Origin: Pseudomonas sp. Irchel 3A7
GTDB lineage: Bacteria > Pseudomonadota > Gammaproteobacteria > Pseudomonadales > Pseudomonadaceae
Reading direction: 5' to 3'
Length of the DNA stretch: 64,000 bases
Assembly: GCF_900187565.1 (NCBI RefSeq)
Contig: NZ_FYED01000018.1
Location: forward strand, 119,201-183,200
Every line of letters begins with the position of its first letter. Position 1 is the stretch's first letter. Both the position numbers and the translations under genes were made by a program. Positions 61,594 to 64,000 of this stretch are shown here, in pieces. The notes under the pieces were generated by a model. It had not been told where the DNA came from. It saw nothing but the letters and a program-made list of their open reading frames with translations, and did no database searches.

Positions 61594-61700
61594 TTCGCGG
61601 CGGTGCGGCGATCCGACAAGCCTCGCTCCCACAGGGTTCTATGTCGTTCGCTATCCTTGCGTACAACACAAAACCCTGTGGGAGCGGGCTTGCCCGCGAA
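61594..61700. repeat. Degenerate REP pair
   Basis: A worn CTTCGCGG...CTCGCTCCCACAGG unit faces CCTGTGGGAGCGGGCTTGCC. Confidence 0.7.
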
Positions 61701-61744
61701 GAGGCCGTGTCATCCAATGCAGATTTTTTTGGATTAACTCCCCG

Positions 61745-62071
61745 CTAAGCCCCTGAAGCCCGCCCCCGCAACCGCCGCCCCACCACATCCAATACATCAC
61801 ACCCATCCCGCAACGGAATGGCACACAGCAAGGCAAAATCACTGAGAATGAACGACTCACACTCCACCGAACCCCGCATGGACAGGTTTTCCAGCACCTG
61901 GGTGACGGCGCGGATTCGATAGTTGGCAGCGTCGGTCAAAACGTCGAGCGGCGCGTGGGTATCTACGAACAGAGTGGGCATTTCGCAGCAGTTGCTGGTG
62001 AGCGCCATGAAGCGGTTTTCGGGGTGGGGGATTGGTTTTTCGTAGGGTGGATCGGGATGAAGTGTTGGCAT
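61745..62071 (-). CDS. Small Pseudomonas protein (DUF6124-like)
   Basis: The 108-residue protein begins MPTLHPDPPYEKPIPHP and continues with a predicted helical region (TDAANYRIRAVTQVLENLSM...). The Pro-rich start and helical body recall the short DUF6124 proteins common in Pseudomonas. GGAGG lies six bases before the ATG. No function is known. Confidence 0.65.
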   Translation of the reverse strand: MPTLHPDPPYEKPIPHPENRFMALTSNCCEMPTLFVDTHAPLDVLTDAANYRIRAVTQVLENLSMRGSVECESFILSDFALLCAIPLRDGCDVLDVVGRRLRGRASGA

Positions 62072-62424
62072 TTTAAACCTCCGACGATTATGGGAGCAGC
62101 CATCAGCCTTCCTACAGGCTTGGGGTGGCAGCTATACGCGGGGTAGGAATACCGAGCATCGGAGAACCCGGCCACGCCGAAACGTGCCCGCGTACAACCG
62201 CCGCAGCAGATTTTACGGACGTGAAATGACGGCCGCAAATCAGGTGTCGACGCTACGCGCTTCCGATGGCTGAAGGGTTCCTACACCCCACCACTGAACT
62301 TTCAGTGACCACCAAAGGCTATCGGGTGAACTCACTTCGCACCAGTTCATGAAAACCGCTAGAACTTGAAGGAAATCTCCTAGGACCTTGCCCGGAAATT
62401 TCGCAGGACAGTAAAGTGCCCTGA
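62072..62424. other. Gene-free spacer next to the toxin module
   Basis: 353 bases with no accepted gene, terminator or repeat. Confidence 0.45.
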
Positions 62425-62841
62425 TCACCACGTTGATTGGTCTTCGAAACTGGCCTTCAGTAATTCGTCTTTCCATTCATCAATCAATACACTATAAATA
62501 TCGTAAAAAAAAGCACGAGGATCGTTCATTTCGTCCCAGTAACCAGGAAAACAATTGGTACTCTCACAATCGTGTTCAAGCAAGGCCTGAAAATCATAAT
62601 ATTCATCTTTCAATGCTGCTTCAAGAGTCGAAACCAGCAAAAATTTATGCCTGTAGGTAAGATAATTAGATTGCTCCGCAATATATTTCTTCGCAAGCGC
62701 CTTACGATCCCCCGAATCATTAATGTTATATTTCTCTAATTCACAACCGAGAGTTTCTTCTCGATCATAAATATCAAAACAGCCTATGATTTCCCTAACC
62801 GTGGGCACATATTCTTCATCTAGAAATGGATCTTTAATCAT
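62425..62841 (-). CDS. Candidate immunity protein of the Rhs toxin
   Basis: The 138-residue acidic cytoplasmic protein (MIKDPFLDEEYVPTVREIIGCFDIYDREE...) has no signal peptide. Its DNA is much richer in A/T than its neighbours. Its ATG overlaps the TGA of the Rhs tip (ATGA), the arrangement of toxin-immunity pairs. No immunity family was recognised by name. It probably neutralises the cognate tip by direct binding. Confidence 0.7.
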   Translation of the reverse strand: MIKDPFLDEEYVPTVREIIGCFDIYDREETLGCELEKYNINDSGDRKALAKKYIAEQSNYLTYRHKFLLVSTLEAALKDEYYDFQALLEHDCESTNCFPGYWDEMNDPRAFFYDIYSVLIDEWKDELLKASFEDQSTW

Positions 62842-64000
62842 TTAATTATCACCGGATGTGACGTAAAGGGTTTCGGATTACTTTCCTTACTAAACTTCGT
62901 CTCGGAACCATGCATGCTTTCGATAAAATATGGACTCTCTGAATCCTTTTTATTCGGCTTATACCCTCTGCCGACATTCTCATTATCTCTTCGCACAACA
63001 CTATTTCCATTGACATCCTTCCCAGTAAATTGAGGAAGCCCTCGAAGAACCCTAGTAAGATCATCATTCAATGTATGCATATGCAAATTCCAGCTTTTAT
63101 ATTGAGAGCTTAGGTTCCCTATTTTTTTGTTATGAGGCTGCTTCGTCATAGGGTTTGTACCATCTATTGCACGCTGGCGAAGGGCTGCATCAGGAACTTC
63201 AACACTGTGCTTCCCTATACTATGCATTCCTGGGTACTTCTTCTCTAAACGCTCAACCCACCGTTTTGCGACCTCTTCCTTAAGCACCTCAATCCGAGCC
63301 TTCCTCTCTTCTCCCGTCAGCTTTGGAAGTGCGGGCGATCCCTCATCAACTTTAGCTCCAGCTACCCCATCCGGTGCCGAACACCCCGGCTTATTCGCCC
63401 CCGGACAATTCCCACTCAACCCCAACGGATCCACCCACCCCGTCGGGTTGCGCGTGTACTGGTAGGCATTCAACCCACCCGCCAGCTTCACCGGGTCCGG
63501 GGTCAGGTAGCGTCCCGTGTCCGGGTGGTAGTAGCGGTGGCGGTTGTAGTGCAGGCCGCTTTCGGTGTCGAAGTACTGGCCCTGGAAGCGCAGCGGTTGT
63601 TCGAGTTGTTCGCCGCCACCGTGGGTCAGTTGGCTGAGCTTGCCGTAGGCGGTGTATTTCGCCGACCAGACGATGTCGCCGCCGTAGTCGGTGAGTTCCT
63701 GCGGGGTGCCGAGGTGGTCGAGTTGGTAGTAGAACGGTCAGGCTTTTTTCGGGCCTTTGCCGTCGAGCAGCGCCAGCGGGCGGAAGCTGCCGGGTTCGTA
63801 GAGGTAGCTGCGGTAGTGGGTTGGGCTGCTTTCGGCGATGAGGTTATCGCCCTGCCAGAAGAAGGTGGTGGTGTGGCCGTCGACGGTCTTGGCGATGCGC
63901 CGGCCGAAGGCGTCGTAGCGGTAGCAGGCCTGGCGACCGTCCGGCAGCTGGAGGCCGATCAGGCGGTGCTGGCTGTCGTAGCGGTACTCGGTGACGGCAT
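62838..64000 (-). pseudogene. Rhs polymorphic toxin, 3' part, interrupted by an in-frame TGA
   Basis: Reading leftwards from the window edge, the frame gives typical Rhs core (IAESSPTHYRSYLYEPGSF, RPLALLDGKGPKKA). It meets TGA at 63740-63738, then resumes in the same frame with PFYYQLDHLGTPQELTDYGG, YFDTESGLHYNRHRYYHPDT and the core-ending RNPTGWVDPLGL. The carboxy-terminal tip (about 190 residues after DPLGL, with HSIGKHSVEVPDAALRQRA) is low in GC and of unknown toxin class. The gene continues beyond 64000. GTG at 63491 is a possible restart for a tip-bearing fragment. A Cys codon (TGC) at the TGA would fit the family. Confidence 0.75.

Noticed and set aside
63738..63740. TGA in the Rhs frame as a selenocysteine codon
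   Set aside because: Rhs cores are not known selenoproteins and no bacterial SECIS-like hairpin is evident after the codon; mutation or error is simpler.
1..64000. tRNA or rRNA genes, integrases, insertion sequences, prophage genes
   Set aside because: None was recognised by eye on either strand; the accessory region at 23.8-30.5 kb has no visible mobility gene or attachment repeat.

Overview
The window is a gene-dense, GC-rich chromosomal segment of a Pseudomonas, most likely of the P. fluorescens group. The gene orders support this (aroC / MFS / mtnB-mtnD-mtnC, minC-minD-minE with a TTG-started minD, and prc next to an EAL-CBS-GGDEF protein). So do many REP pairs built on GTGGGAGCGAGC...GCTCGCGAA and a second family built on TGGCGAGGG. 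No tRNA, rRNA, CRISPR array, integrase or insertion sequence was seen.

Layout. 0-3.7 kb: an alpha-E / circularly permuted ATP-grasp pair, a candidate multi-hairpin small RNA, an RraB-like RNase E inhibitor and a small acidic protein. 3.8-9.1 kb: speE, small unknown genes, an ankyrin protein, an acyl-CoA synthetase and a DUF3509 gene with a sigma-54-type promoter. 9.2-13.4 kb: methionine salvage (mtnC, mtnD, mtnB), an MFS transporter and aroC. 13.5-19.4 kb: a hydrolase, a coiled-coil membrane protein, prmB, an isochorismatase-fold protein without its cysteine, an Smr protein, folE and a glutaredoxin-like protein. 19.5-23.6 kb: a MocR-like aminotransferase divergent from a MarR regulator, a purine permease and a LysE exporter.

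23.8-30.5 kb is the accessory island: a 1084-residue protein with a hydrophobic region resembling TcdA/TcdB and MCF/FitD pore domains plus RTX-like glycine/aspartate repeats, followed by two large tandem paralogues of unknown family. Base composition falls towards the 3' half of the first gene. 30.6-39.5 kb is a purine (urate/allantoin) catabolic block: uraH divergent from puuE-uraD-alc-allA-puuD, a nucleobase permease and two tandem Tsx/OmpK-like porins. Together they would take up purines, oxidise urate with the membrane cytochrome-linked PuuD, open hydroxyisourate (UraH), decarboxylate OHCU (UraD) and degrade allantoin to ureidoglycolate, urea and glyoxylate (PuuE, Alc, AllA). Sigma-54-like promoters and GntR-like palindromes suggest nitrogen control.

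39.6-49.8 kb: a patatin phospholipase, a lipid A acyltransferase, minCDE, an RluA pseudouridine synthase, a lipopolysaccharide-kinase-like protein, an M18 aminopeptidase, a 58-residue membrane protein and an MscS-family channel. 49.8-56.3 kb: a UTRA-type GntR regulator divergent from an ABC importer, an alkaline-phosphatase-superfamily hydrolase and a HAD phosphatase. This looks like an uptake-and-cleavage unit for an organophosphorus compound. Its promoter region holds two HutC-like operators, one of them abutting a GG-N10-GC promoter. 56.4-62.1 kb: a quinone oxidoreductase, the periplasmic protease Prc, an EAL-CBS-GGDEF protein and a small Pseudomonas protein. 62.4-64.0 kb: the 3' end of an Rhs polymorphic-toxin gene with an in-frame TGA in its core, a low-GC toxin tip and a translationally coupled candidate immunity gene. 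The Rhs gene runs off the right edge.
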